Below, piece by piece: positions 24,847-32,842 of a stretch of 64,000 nt of DNA. Position 1 is the first letter of the stretch. Every line of letters starts with the position of its first letter. Source of the DNA: Roseivirga ehrenbergii (GTDB lineage: Bacteria; Bacteroidota; Bacteroidia; Cytophagales; Cyclobacteriaceae); assembly GCF_001593005.1 (NCBI RefSeq), contig NZ_LQZQ01000049.1, positions 62,001 to 126,000 on the forward strand. Reading direction: 5' to 3'. The notes under the pieces were generated by a model. That model saw only the letters and a list, made by a program, of their open reading frames with translations. It did no database searches and had not been told where the DNA came from. The position numbers and the translations under genes are program-made.

Positions 24847-25434
24847 ATGAAGATACTAATACTAGATAACTACGATTCATTCACCTACAACTTGGTGCAT
24901 TACCTGCGCGAGTTGGCAGAAGGTGCGGAAATGACCGTGGTACGAAACGATCAAATTACACTAGACGAAGTGGAGGCTTACGATAAGATTTTGCTTTCTC
25001 CTGGGCCAGGAATTCCAGAAGAAGCGGGAATTATGCCTGAACTGATCAAGCGTTATGGGGCAACCAAAAGCATTTTGGGAGTTTGCTTAGGGCATCAAGC
25101 CATTGCCGAAGCCTATGGAGCGTCACTTTATAATATGGCTGAAGTGCTGCATGGTGTTTCGAGCAAGATTAAAGTAGTGAAGCCAGAGGACAGACTGTTC
25201 AATGGAATTCCAAGCGAATATGAAATTTGCCATTACCACAGCTGGAATGTGAGTAAGGAGGATTTAGGCAATGAACTGGAAGTCACCGCTTATGACGAAC
25301 TCGGTGAAATCATGGCGATCAGTCATAAGGAATATGATGTGAAAGGCGTACAGTTCCACCCAGAATCCATCATGACAGAGCATGGGCATGAGCTGCTTGA
25401 GAATTGGCTGAAAGCAGGGCTCAGTAAAGGGTAA
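24847..25434 (+). CDS. trpG: Anthranilate synthase component II, glutamine amidotransferase (TrpG)
   Basis: The 195-aa class I amidotransferase begins KILILDNYDSFTYNLVHYL. It has the nucleophile in GVCLGHQAIAEAYG (Cys80) and the His/Glu pair in VQFHPESIM (His171, Glu173). It releases ammonia from glutamine and passes it to TrpE. Its length matches stand-alone TrpG. It is separated from trpE by the four-helix-bundle gene and from trpD by an 80-base spacer containing an inverted repeat. Confidence 0.96.
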   Translation: MKILILDNYDSFTYNLVHYLRELAEGAEMTVVRNDQITLDEVEAYDKILLSPGPGIPEEAGIMPELIKRYGATKSILGVCLGHQAIAEAYGASLYNMAEVLHGVSSKIKVVKPEDRLFNGIPSEYEICHYHSWNVSKEDLGNELEVTAYDELGEIMAISHKEYDVKGVQFHPESIMTEHGHELLENWLKAGLSKG

Positions 25435-25436
25435 AT

Positions 25437-25496
25437 AGTTATTGGTTATGAGTTCTGACCCGATAGAAAATACTCATAACTAATTTCTCAATAACT
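25437..25496 (+). repeat. Inverted repeat in the trpG-trpD spacer
   Basis: AGTTATTG (25437-25444) plus GTTATGAGT (25445-25453) can pair with ACTCATAAC (25472-25480) plus CAATAACT (25489-25496): 9 bp inner and 8 bp outer, separated by an 8-base bulge. It is not followed by a T tract, so read-through should continue. Similar AT-rich repeats occur in other trp spacers. Confidence 0.4.
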
Positions 25497-25514
25497 AATA
25501 ACTAGTTAAAGAAG

Positions 25515-26501
25515 ATGAAAGACATATTAAACCAACTTATAGAATATAAATCGCTGGATAAAACCACTGCAAAGGAGATTTTGATGAACCTCACACTGGG
25601 GAAATACAATCAAAGTCAGGTGGCGGCATTTCTAACGGTGTACTTAATGCGAAGCATCACGGTAGAGGAACTCGAAGGCTTTCGAGATGCCATGCTAGAA
25701 CTTTGTGTACCTGTAGATATTCCAGAATACGATGCCATTGATCTTTGTGGAACGGGCGGAGACGGAAAGAACACCTTTAACATTTCCACACTAAGCTCAT
25801 TTATTGTGGCTGGTGCAGGGCAAAACGTAGCCAAACACGGAAACAATGGAGTGTCGTCTGTTTCTGGTTCTTCTAACCTGATGGCGCATTTCGGTTACGA
25901 GTTCACCAACGACATTGGTAAGCTGAAGAAGAGTTTGGATGAAAGCGGAATTGCCTTTTTACATGCACCACTTTTTCACCCAGCGATGAAAAACGTAGCA
26001 CCCATTCGAAGAGACTTGGGCGTAAAAACCTTCTTCAATATGTTGGGGCCAATGGTAAATCCTTCCTTCCCCAAAAAACAATTGGTGGGAGTGTTTAGTC
26101 TAGAGTTGGCCAGATTATACGGCTACCTTTACCAAAAAACCGATAAGCAGTTTGTGATTTTGCATGCCCTCGATGGCTATGACGAAATTTCATTGACAGG
26201 AGGTTTTAAGAAAATCACGCACTTGCAGGAAGAAATTGTTCAACCCGAAGATTTAGGACTTACTCGAATTCAGCCCGAAGCCATTTTTGGTGGCGAAACG
26301 GTAGAAGAATCAGCTAAGATTTTCGAGAAGATCTTAAAAGGAGAAGGCACAAAAGCCCAAAACGAAGTGGTGATTGCCAACTCGGCCATGGCTTTACAAT
26401 GCGGGAAGGGCTATAATGCCGATGATGCAGTGGGTTACGCACGGGAATCACTCGAATCGGGGAAGGCATTCAAGGTATTTAAGACATTATTAGATTTATA
26501 A
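25515..26501 (+). CDS. trpD: Anthranilate phosphoribosyltransferase (TrpD)
   Basis: The 328-aa protein has the family landmarks DLCGTGGDGKNTFNISTLSS, VAKHGNNGVSSVSGSSN, FLHAPLFHPAMKNVAPIRRDLG and RTFFNMLGPMVNP-like (KTFFNMLGPMVNPS). It transfers a phosphoribosyl group to anthranilate. The Mg2+/PRPP site lies in the GTGGD loop. Length is typical (about 330-345 aa). It follows trpG by 80 bases and precedes trpC by 91 bases; both spacers hold AT-rich inverted repeats. Confidence 0.96.
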   Translation: MKDILNQLIEYKSLDKTTAKEILMNLTLGKYNQSQVAAFLTVYLMRSITVEELEGFRDAMLELCVPVDIPEYDAIDLCGTGGDGKNTFNISTLSSFIVAGAGQNVAKHGNNGVSSVSGSSNLMAHFGYEFTNDIGKLKKSLDESGIAFLHAPLFHPAMKNVAPIRRDLGVKTFFNMLGPMVNPSFPKKQLVGVFSLELARLYGYLYQKTDKQFVILHALDGYDEISLTGGFKKITHLQEEIVQPEDLGLTRIQPEAIFGGETVEESAKIFEKILKGEGTKAQNEVVIANSAMALQCGKGYNADDAVGYARESLESGKAFKVFKTLLDL

Positions 26502-26522
26502 AATCGAGAAAACAGAGAATCA

Positions 26523-26586
26523 GTAATCAGTAGAATGGATGACAATAATTCACTGATCCACTGATTAACTAATCCCTGATAACTGA
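26523..26586 (+). repeat. Inverted repeat in the trpD-trpC spacer
   Basis: The spacer contains ATCAGTAATCAGT near 26519-26531. It can pair with ACTGATTA (26560-26567) and, after a 7-base gap, CCTGAT (26575-26580). The words CTGATTAACTAAT and CTGATAACTGA recur here. It has the same style as the trpG-trpD spacer. Positions are by hand count. Confidence 0.35.
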
Positions 26587-26592
26587 CATAGA

Positions 26593-27393
26593 ATGGATAT
26601 ACTACAAAAAATAATCGCACACAAAGAGAAGGAAGTAGCCGAACGAAAAGGCCTTTTTCCTCCTAAATTATTAGAACAGAGCATTTACTTCGAGAGCAAA
26701 ACCGTTTCGCTAAAAAAGTATTTGCTACGCGAAGATAAATCGGGGATAATAGCTGAATTCAAGCGTAAATCGCCTTCGAAGGGAGTGATTAATGCGCATG
26801 CGAAGGTAGAACGCACTACTATTGGTTACATGCAGGCAGGAGCTTCGGCACTTTCTGTACTGACGGATTCTGAATTTTTCGGAGGAAAGAACGAAGACCT
26901 TTCTACGGCCAGAAAATTCAACTTCTGCCCAGTATTGAGAAAGGACTTTATCATTGATGAATACCAGATCATTGAAGCCAAGTCGATTGGTGCCGATGCT
27001 ATTTTGCTGATTGCTGCTTGCTTGACACCAGAGCGGCTTAAGGAATTAGCCGCATTTGCCAAAACGCTTCAGTTAGAAGTACTGATGGAAATTCACAATG
27101 AAGAAGAGTTGCATCCGTACCTCTCACCAGATTTAGATGTGGTAGGAGTAAACAACCGTAACCTCAAGACTTTCGAAACCAGTATTGAAACTTCTAAAAT
27201 GTTGGTGGACAAAATTCCTAACGAGTTTGTGAAGATTTCGGAAAGCGGTATTAGCGATCCTGCTACGATTGTTGAGTTGAAAAAGGCAGGCTTCCAAGGT
27301 TTTCTAATTGGCGAAGCCTTTATGAAAACAGGACGGCCAGAGCGCGCAGCTGCGGAATTTATTGAGGCAGTTCAGAAACAGCTTTCAGTGTAA
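26593..27393 (+). CDS. trpC: Indole-3-glycerol phosphate synthase (TrpC)
   Basis: The 266-aa TIM-barrel protein has GIIAEFKRKSPSKGVIN, ASALSVLTDSEFFGGK, FCPVLRKDFIIDEYQI and EIHNEEELHPYL. These are the IGPS signatures, with the catalytic Lys residues in KRKSPSKG and LRKDFI. NNRNLKTFE and KISESGISDPATI close the barrel. It cyclises the ribulose phosphate intermediate to indole-3-glycerol phosphate. It is a stand-alone trpC, not fused to trpF. Confidence 0.96.
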   Translation: MDILQKIIAHKEKEVAERKGLFPPKLLEQSIYFESKTVSLKKYLLREDKSGIIAEFKRKSPSKGVINAHAKVERTTIGYMQAGASALSVLTDSEFFGGKNEDLSTARKFNFCPVLRKDFIIDEYQIIEAKSIGADAILLIAACLTPERLKELAAFAKTLQLEVLMEIHNEEELHPYLSPDLDVVGVNNRNLKTFETSIETSKMLVDKIPNEFVKISESGISDPATIVELKKAGFQGFLIGEAFMKTGRPERAAAEFIEAVQKQLSV

Positions 27394-27420
27394 AAAAGGA
27401 AAAAGTTGATCAGAAAACAG

Positions 27421-27436
27421 CCCCGAAACTTCGGGG
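27421..27436 (+). repeat. GC-rich hairpin in the trpC-trpF spacer
   Basis: CCCCGAA and TTCGGGG around a two-base centre make a tight palindrome (27421-27436). In RNA it would form a 5- to 6-bp stem. It has no T tract and lies in the 91-base spacer before trpF, so it may stabilise processed mRNA ends. Confidence 0.35.
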
Positions 27437-27484
27437 AGGGAACTGAAACCTCTGAAAAGAATTCGCTTTAACTGATAACTAATC

Positions 27485-28099
27485 ATGAAACTAAAAGTCT
27501 GCGGCATGCGAGAAAGCACCAATATCAGCGAGCTGTTAAAGCTACAGCCTGACTATATGGGCTTTATTTTCTACGGAAAGTCGAAACGTGATGTAGCGGA
27601 TGGTTTGGATGCTCAGCTGTTGAATGCTTTTCCTTCCAGTACGAAGAAAGTGGGTGTGTTTGTAAATGCAGCACTTGATTTCGTGAAAGAGAAAGTATCT
27701 CTGTTTGGGCTGAATTTAGTGCAGCTACACGGTGACGAATCCCCTGAATATTGTGCTGAACTAAAAGCGAGTGGAGTTAAAGTAATGAAGGTCTTTTCGG
27801 TGGGAGAAAGCTTTGATTTCGGTGCATTGGAAGCGTATAAGCCTTATGTTGATTTCTTCCTTTTTGATACCAAGGGAAAAGAAAGAGGAGGGAATGGAGA
27901 GTTGTTTAACTGGGGTTTATTGAATGAATACGATGGGGAAATTCCTTTCTTTTTAAGTGGAGGAATTGACTTAGAAAATATTGAATCGTTAAGCGATTTG
28001 AAAGTTCAACCTTATGCCATTGATGTCAACTCAAAGTTTGAGATTGAACCTGGGTTGAAGGATGTGGAGAGGTTGAAGGAATTGAAGAATTTAATTTAG
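27485..28099 (+). CDS. trpF: Phosphoribosylanthranilate isomerase (TrpF)
   Basis: The 204-aa TIM barrel begins MKLKVCGMRESTNISELLKL, with the catalytic Cys in CGMR. It continues PDYMGFIFYGKSKRDV, VQLHGDESPEYCAEL, FLFDTKGKERGGNGELFNW (catalytic Asp) and FFLSGGIDLENIESL. It carries out the Amadori rearrangement after TrpD. It is separated from trpB by 408 bases of repeat DNA, which could insulate expression of trpB-trpA-DAHP synthase. Confidence 0.96.
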   Translation: MKLKVCGMRESTNISELLKLQPDYMGFIFYGKSKRDVADGLDAQLLNAFPSSTKKVGVFVNAALDFVKEKVSLFGLNLVQLHGDESPEYCAELKASGVKVMKVFSVGESFDFGALEAYKPYVDFFLFDTKGKERGGNGELFNWGLLNEYDGEIPFFLSGGIDLENIESLSDLKVQPYAIDVNSKFEIEPGLKDVERLKELKNLI

Positions 28100-28102
28100 A
28101 GC

Positions 28103-28227
28103 CGTCATTGCGAGAAAGCTTCCTTGCGGTAGCAAAGAAAGGTGACGAAGCAATCTCTTTATTAGATACAGTGAGATTGCTTCGTAACAAACCATTGCTC
28201 GCGCATGGCTTGTTCCTCGCAATGACG
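28103..28227. repeat. Nested palindromic REP-like element 1
   Basis: CGTCATTGCGAG (28103-28114) and CTCGCAATGACG (28216-28227) are perfect terminal inverted repeats. Inside, ACGAAGCAATCTC (28145-28157) and GAGATTGCTTCGT (28173-28185) form a 13-bp stem. It is a 125-bp, two-level palindrome like small miniature repeats in many bacteria. It lies directly after trpF. The short ORF through it is not a gene. Confidence 0.8.
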
Positions 28228-28236
28228 ATCAGTTAC

Positions 28237-28391
28237 CGTCACTGCGAGTGCTTTTTCGACCAGAGGGAGATAAAGAACGCGGCAGTCTCGAGGTTGAAAT
28301 AAACAGATTGCCGCGGTCGTAACCTTGTCTATCGACAAGTCTACTTCCTGCGCCAACGCTGAAGCTAATGCGCAAGCGTTCGCAATGACGG
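28237..28391. repeat. Nested palindromic REP-like element 2
   Basis: CGTCACTGCGAG (28237-28248) and CGCAATGACGG (28381-28391) are near-inverted ends similar to element 1. Inside, CGCGGCAGTCT can pair with AGATTGCCGCG (about 28274-28313) with one G-T wobble. It is a diverged second copy of about 155 bp next to element 1. Adjacent copies in opposite variants suggest repeated insertion or expansion. Confidence 0.65.
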
Positions 28392-28402
28392 TTCGAACAG
28401 TC

Positions 28403-28423
28403 ATCCTGAACTTGTTTCAGGAT
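28403..28423. repeat. Short palindromic repeat ATCCTGAA/TTCAGGAT
   Basis: ATCCTGAA (28403-28410) and TTCAGGAT (28416-28423) form an 8-bp stem with a 5-base loop. The wording (GTCATCCTGAAC...TTTCAGGATC) is that of a widespread small repeat. It lies between element 2 and trpB. Nothing else is seen in 28424-28507. Confidence 0.5.
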
Positions 28424-28507
28424 CTGTCCAAGCGACTAAAGAAGAATGATGAGTGAAAAGCGTAGTCCTTCGTGGCTGGCCAAATAAAGTTTAGAAAACA
28501 AAAGGAA

Positions 28508-29689
28508 ATGAAAATACAAGTAGACGAAAGAGGGTATTACGGAAATTTTGGAGGAGCATTCATTCCTGAAATGCTTTATCCAAACATTGAAGAGCTACGA
28601 GAGAACTACGAGCAAATTGTTCAGGCACCTGATTTTCAAAAGCAATTCAATCATTTGCTTCGTGATTTTGTAGGTCGTCCAACACCTTTGTACTTAGCCG
28701 AGCGTTTGTCTGAAAAGTACGGTGCTGAAATCTACCTTAAAAGAGAAGACCTTTGTCATACAGGAGCGCATAAGGTGAACAATACGGTAGGCCAGATTCT
28801 ACTTGCGCAAAAGCTAGGCAAACAAAAAATCATCGCAGAAACCGGTGCTGGTCAACATGGGGTAGCAACCGCTACGGTTTGCGCTTTAATGGGCATTGAA
28901 TGCATTGTGTACATGGGCGAAGTAGACATGGCGCGGCAAAAACCAAATGTGGAACGGATGCGCATTTTGGGCGCTGAAGTTCGCCCGGCTAAAAGTGGGA
29001 GCAAAACCCTAAAAGATGCCACCAACGAAGCTATGCGTCACTGGATCAATAACCCAACCGATACGCACTACATTATCGGTTCGGTAGTGGGGCCTCATCC
29101 GTACCCTGAAATGGTGGCTCGTTTTCAGTCCGTCATTAGTAAAGAAATTAAAACCCAATTGTTAGAAAAGAAGGGCAAGGAAAATCCAGATTATGTTATC
29201 GCTTGCGTGGGTGGAGGTAGCAATGCTGCTGGCGCTTTCTACCACTATTATAATGAAGAGGACGTGAAGCTGGTAGCCGTTGAAGCCGCTGGTTTGGGAA
29301 ATCATACGGGAGAATCTGCAGCGACTACGGTTTTAGGAAAACCAGGCATTCTTCACGGTAGTAAAACACTTTTAATGCAAACGGAAGACGGCCAAGTTGT
29401 AGAGCCTTATTCAATTTCTGCGGGACTGGATTACCCTGGAATTGGTCCTGTGCACGCGCATTTGTTTGAAACTGGCAGAGCGAAATTCTACAGCGTAACG
29501 GATGAAGAAGCCATGAAAGCGGGAGTACTATTGAGCCGAACAGAAGGAATTATCCCTGCGGTGGAAAGTGCACATGCTTTTGCTGCGCTCAATCAAATGA
29601 CATTTAATCCTTCCGATGTAGTGGTCATCAACCTTTCTGGCCGAGGCGATAAGGATTTGGAGACTTACATCAAATGGGGAAAATATTAA
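28508..29689 (+). CDS. trpB: Tryptophan synthase beta chain (TrpB)
   Basis: I start at the ATG at 28508 ([20 protein letters not shown]), preceded by AAAGGAA; an upstream GTG at 28472 adds 12 non-conserved residues. The 393-aa PLP enzyme has [20 protein letters not shown] with the Schiff-base Lys89, the phosphate loop [13 protein letters not shown], and [10 protein letters not shown] and [15 protein letters not shown]. It condenses indole and serine to tryptophan together with TrpA. It is 81 bases upstream of trpA. Confidence 0.97.
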   Translation: MKIQVDERGYYGNFGGAFIPEMLYPNIEELRENYEQIVQAPDFQKQFNHLLRDFVGRPTPLYLAERLSEKYGAEIYLKREDLCHTGAHKVNNTVGQILLAQKLGKQKIIAETGAGQHGVATATVCALMGIECIVYMGEVDMARQKPNVERMRILGAEVRPAKSGSKTLKDATNEAMRHWINNPTDTHYIIGSVVGPHPYPEMVARFQSVISKEIKTQLLEKKGKENPDYVIACVGGGSNAAGAFYHYYNEEDVKLVAVEAAGLGNHTGESAATTVLGKPGILHGSKTLLMQTEDGQVVEPYSISAGLDYPGIGPVHAHLFETGRAKFYSVTDEEAMKAGVLLSRTEGIIPAVESAHAFAALNQMTFNPSDVVVINLSGRGDKDLETYIKWGKY

Positions 29690-29769
29690 TCGGTTGATGG
29701 TTTATAGTGCCCAGTGCTCGGTTTTGAAATCTCTGAGCACCGTGCACAAATTACTAAGCACTAAAAACA

Positions 29770-30543
29770 ATGAACAGAATAGATAAATTATTTCAGAACA
29801 AAAAGGAGCGCATACTGAACGTGTACTTTACTGCGGGTTACCCTCAGCTGAACGATACTACCACAATCTTAGAAGCGCTTGAAACTTCGGGTGCCGACTT
29901 GATCGAAATCGGGATTCCGTATTCCGATCCCATTGCCGATGGCCCAACCATTCAAGAAAGCAATGGTGTGGCTTTGGACAATGGCATGACATTGAAGGTG
30001 CTTTTCAATCAATTAAAAGGCATTAGAGACAAGGTTTCTGTACCGATTGTGCTGATGGGTTATGTAAACCCAATTGTGCAGTATGGCATGGAGAACTTTT
30101 GCGCCAAGTGCGAAGAAGTAGGGGTGGACGCAGTAATTCTACCCGATTTACCGATGTTTGAGTATTTAGAGATTTATAAGCCGATGTTCGAAAAGCATGG
30201 CTTGTATAATATCTTCTTAATTACTCCGCAAACTTCTGAGGCTAGAATCAAACAGATAGACGATAACTCAAACGGTTTTATCTACATGGTATCGTCAGCG
30301 AGTACCACTGGGGCAAAGACCAGCATTTCAGTAGATCAATCCGACTATTTTGCTCGCGTAAAAAACATGAATTTGAAAAACCCGACCCTCATCGGTTTTG
30401 GGATTTCAAATGCAGAAACCTTTGACAAAGCCTGTGAAAATGCCAACGGAGCCATTATTGGCAGCGCCTTTATTAAAGCCATTTCGGAAGAGGGGAATTT
30501 GAAAGAGAAGATTTCTGGTTTTGTGAGATCAGTGATTGGGTGA
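29770..30543 (+). CDS. trpA: Tryptophan synthase alpha chain (TrpA)
   Basis: The 257-aa TIM barrel contains VYFTAGYPQLNDT, LIEIGIPYSDPIADGPTIQ (catalytic Glu and Asp), PIVLMGYVNPIVQYG, VILPDLPMFEYLE, GFIYMVSSASTTGAK and IGFGISNAETFDKA. It splits indole-glycerol phosphate and channels indole to TrpB. The preceding 80-base spacer has GTGCTC/GAGCAC inverted words. The following 126-base spacer carries the direct repeat GACCAATGACTA/TTGACCAATGACTAAA. Confidence 0.96.
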   Translation: MNRIDKLFQNKKERILNVYFTAGYPQLNDTTTILEALETSGADLIEIGIPYSDPIADGPTIQESNGVALDNGMTLKVLFNQLKGIRDKVSVPIVLMGYVNPIVQYGMENFCAKCEEVGVDAVILPDLPMFEYLEIYKPMFEKHGLYNIFLITPQTSEARIKQIDDNSNGFIYMVSSASTTGAKTSISVDQSDYFARVKNMNLKNPTLIGFGISNAETFDKACENANGAIIGSAFIKAISEEGNLKEKISGFVRSVIG

Positions 30544-30639
30544 TTAAGGGATCAGTATATCAGTGAATCGGAAAACAGGGATTAGAGGAGCCAAAAATAT
30601 TTAAAGAAATTAGAATTCATAGTTACTGGTTACTATCGA

Positions 30640-30665
30640 CCAATGACTATTGACCAATGACTAAA
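30640..30665 (+). repeat. Direct repeat GACCAATGACTA in the trpA-DAHP synthase spacer
   Basis: GACCAATGACTAT is followed at once by TGACCAATGACTAAA in the 126-base gap between trpA and the DAHP synthase gene (about 30639-30664). It is a tandem 14-base duplication next to the AT-rich words AGTTACTGGTTACTA. It resembles the other trp spacers in style. Confidence 0.4.
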
Positions 30666-30669
30666 TACC

Positions 30670-31680
30670 ATGATTATACAATTCGAAAAAGACATTAATA
30701 CGGCACAGAAAGAGGCTATTGTCAATAGAGTAAAAGGTTTGAAATATAAGCCGACCACCGTGATTACCCAAAAAGGAGAATACCTGATTGGTACGGGTAA
30801 AAAAGATTTCGATATCCGCGAGATCGGTCATATGGAAGGTATAAGTGATGTTCACATCGTTTCGGACGACTATAAACTGGTATCGAAAAAGTGGAAGGTA
30901 AAACCTACCATTATCGACCTTGGCGATGGTGTTGTCATTGAAGAAGGCGGTTTCCAAATTATGGCTGGGCCATGTTCTATCGAAAGTGAAGACCAAATCA
31001 GAAAGGTGATTGGTCACTTGAAAGAAAATGGCATTTCTATTATGCGCGGTGGAGTATACAAGCCCCGAAGCTCGCCTTACTCTTTCCGTGGTTTAGGAAT
31101 TGAAGGTTTACAGTTGTGGTATCAATTGGCCAAAGAAGCAGGTATTAAAATCATTACTGAAGTAATGCAGGTTTCTCAAATTGCCGAAATGTATCCATAC
31201 ACCGATATCTATCAGGTAGGCGCAAGGAACACCCAAAACTTCAACCTACTAGATGAATTGGGTAAAGTGGATAAACCCGTAATGATCAAGCGTGGTATTT
31301 CTGGCACCATTGACGAATTGCTTTCTTCTGCGGAATATGTTTTCAGTGGAGGAAATGAAAGGCTTTTGCTTTGTGAAAGAGGTATTCGTACTTATGAAAG
31401 CGCTACAAGAAACACAATGGACTTGAATGCGATTGCTGTTTTGAAAGAGAAAACGCATTTGCCAGTGATTTCAGATCCTTCTCATGGTATTGGGATTCGC
31501 GATTTTGTTGAACCTATTGCTTTGGCAAGCATTATGGCCGGTGCCGATGGCGTAATTTTCGAAACACATGAAAAGCCAGAAGAAGCTTACTCTGATGGCC
31601 AGCAAACGCTAAACTTCGAAGAGTCTACAAAAATGATCAAGCGAATGCGCAAGACCTTTGAGCTGAGAGAGAGTTTTTAG
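30670..31680 (+). CDS. aroF: 3-deoxy-7-phosphoheptulonate synthase, AroF type
   Basis: The 336-aa protein is a DAHP synthase of the type I-beta class. It has an N-terminal ferredoxin-like regulatory domain of about 80 residues and a TIM barrel with AGPCSIESEDQI, GGVYKPRSSPYSFRGLG, QVGARNTQNFNLL, MIKRGISGTIDELL, RGIRTYESATRN and VISDPSHGIGIRDFVEP. It starts the shikimate pathway from PEP and erythrose-4-phosphate. Its place as last gene of the trp operon couples supply of chorismate to Trp demand. A terminator follows at 31705-31734. The N-terminal domain may mediate feedback by an aromatic amino acid. Confidence 0.94.
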   Translation: MIIQFEKDINTAQKEAIVNRVKGLKYKPTTVITQKGEYLIGTGKKDFDIREIGHMEGISDVHIVSDDYKLVSKKWKVKPTIIDLGDGVVIEEGGFQIMAGPCSIESEDQIRKVIGHLKENGISIMRGGVYKPRSSPYSFRGLGIEGLQLWYQLAKEAGIKIITEVMQVSQIAEMYPYTDIYQVGARNTQNFNLLDELGKVDKPVMIKRGISGTIDELLSSAEYVFSGGNERLLLCERGIRTYESATRNTMDLNAIAVLKEKTHLPVISDPSHGIGIRDFVEPIALASIMAGADGVIFETHEKPEEAYSDGQQTLNFEESTKMIKRMRKTFELRESF

Positions 31681-31704
31681 GTTGAAGAGAGAACTATGAT
31701 TTTT

Positions 31705-31740
31705 AAACCTGTTAGTTTGTATACTGACAGGTTTTTTTTG
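31705..31740 (+). terminator. Terminator at the end of the trp operon
   Basis: AAACCTGTTAGT (31705-31716) and ACTGACAGGTTT (31723-31734) form a 12-bp stem with one G-U wobble and a 6-base loop. TTTTTTTT follows. It marks the 3' end of the trp-DAHP synthase transcript. Confidence 0.9.
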
Positions 31741-31781
31741 TTTAACGAATAGATTAGTTGTCGATTCTTTTGTAAGTTCAA

Positions 31782-32366
31782 ATGAATTTGAATAGTCCCA
31801 TGATGAGATACTTCATCCTGCCAATGATAATAGCTTTGCTGTGTTTACCGCAATTCGCGCATGCCTGTAGTTGCGTGGAAATCGATAAAGCACTGGTCAA
31901 ATCCTTTATAAAGAATTATGATTACGTATTTGTAGGCAGTGCAGTAGAGGTGCTTCATTTTGATGATGACATTAGAAGACTTATTTCAGAAAGAGATAAA
32001 GGTTATTCTGAAGTTCTTTTTAAGGTGGACTCAATGATTAAAGGCGATTATAAACTTAAACAAATTGTGATAAATCAATTTGATCAAGGGAGTTGTTCGG
32101 AATGGTTTAAAATAGGTGATCAATTCGTCATTGTTGGAAATAGGATTGAGAATGTTATTTGGAATGGTGGAAAGAAAGAAGACTTTCTTTCTTTAGAAGA
32201 AGTCCCTCCAGCACCCTCTGGTTACAATAATTCAATTCAAATTCGAGAAAACCGTAAAGCATATCGCTACTGGAAAAGGCTGGCAAGAAGGAATACTATA
32301 GTTACAACAGCCATGTGCTCTACTTTTAAGATGGGGACTGAGTATGCGGATTTATTTTTGAGGTAA
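31782..32366 (+). CDS. Secreted protein with TIMP/netrin-like N-terminus
   Basis: The 194-aa product has a signal peptide with an HAC-like cleavage (LCLPQFAHA before CSCVEI). The mature protein therefore starts Cys-Ser-Cys, as in tissue-inhibitor-of-metalloproteinase and other NTR-domain proteins. Two more Cys (GSCSEWF, AMCSTFKM) could pair with them. The first 100 residues look like an OB-type barrel (YDYVFVGSAVEVLHF). Bacterial proteins of this kind are uncharacterised. The start could be at 31782 or at the second ATG (31800 region). This is a fold guess from pattern. Confidence 0.6.
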   Translation: MNLNSPMMRYFILPMIIALLCLPQFAHACSCVEIDKALVKSFIKNYDYVFVGSAVEVLHFDDDIRRLISERDKGYSEVLFKVDSMIKGDYKLKQIVINQFDQGSCSEWFKIGDQFVIVGNRIENVIWNGGKKEDFLSLEEVPPAPSGYNNSIQIRENRKAYRYWKRLARRNTIVTTAMCSTFKMGTEYADLFLR

Positions 32367-32412
32367 GAGTTTAGTTCTCAAACTCACTTCTCAATCAATA
32401 GATTTTCTTCAC

Positions 32413-32838
32413 TTAACTATTTTCGGGGAAGTGTTTTTCCATAAGTCGGTTGAGCATATCAAAGGTTAGAGGTTTCTTTTCAAACTCTGAAATCTCAGGA
32501 ATTCGTATGGCTTTTTCTTTATCGTCAGGATCATAAGATGTAGTGAGCATCACAATAACGATCTGCTTTCTTATGCTTTCACTTAGTCCCTTATAGGCTT
32601 CGATAAACTCCCAGCCATCCATTACAGGCATGTTGATGTCGAGAAAAATTAATGAAGGGAGAGTATTTTCGGTATTAGCGTCTTCAACATTCTTTGTTAA
32701 AAAATCAAGTGCTTGTTTCCCATTTAGGGTTGTGACTAACTGCTCTGTGATATCAGATTTCTTAATGATCACCTGATGGATGAAGTTCGTGGCATCATCA
32801 TCATCGATCAGCAATATGCAGTTGAGCTTATTATTCAC
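32413..32838 (-). CDS. Response regulator (receiver domain only)
   Basis: The receiver domain reads NCILLIDDDDATNF (acidic pocket), LIFLDINMPVMDGWEF (phospho-Asp in LDIN), VMLTTSYDPDDKEKA (Thr switch) and FEKKPLTFDML (Lys). I start at the GTG at 32838, giving 141 aa that begin VNNKLNCILL, because homologues start close to this point. The ATG at 32880 gives 155 aa and overlaps the kinase gene by 38 bases. It has no output domain, so it is a CheY/Spo0F-like phosphocarrier or Rcp-type regulator. It lies directly downstream of the kinase in the same direction. Confidence 0.88.
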   Translation of the reverse strand: MNNKLNCILLIDDDDATNFIHQVIIKKSDITEQLVTTLNGKQALDFLTKNVEDANTENTLPSLIFLDINMPVMDGWEFIEAYKGLSESIRKQIVIVMLTTSYDPDDKEKAIRIPEISEFEKKPLTFDMLNRLMEKHFPENS

Positions 32839-32842
32839 AGAT

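Noticed and set aside
28108-28302. 64-aa ORF (and an opposite-strand 80-aa ORF) after trpF
   Set aside because: Both run through palindromic REP-like DNA and have no coding-like composition or known motif.
28472-28507. GTG start for TrpB
   Set aside because: It adds 12 residues unlike any TrpB; the ATG at 28508 has AAAGGAA in front and the conserved N-terminus.
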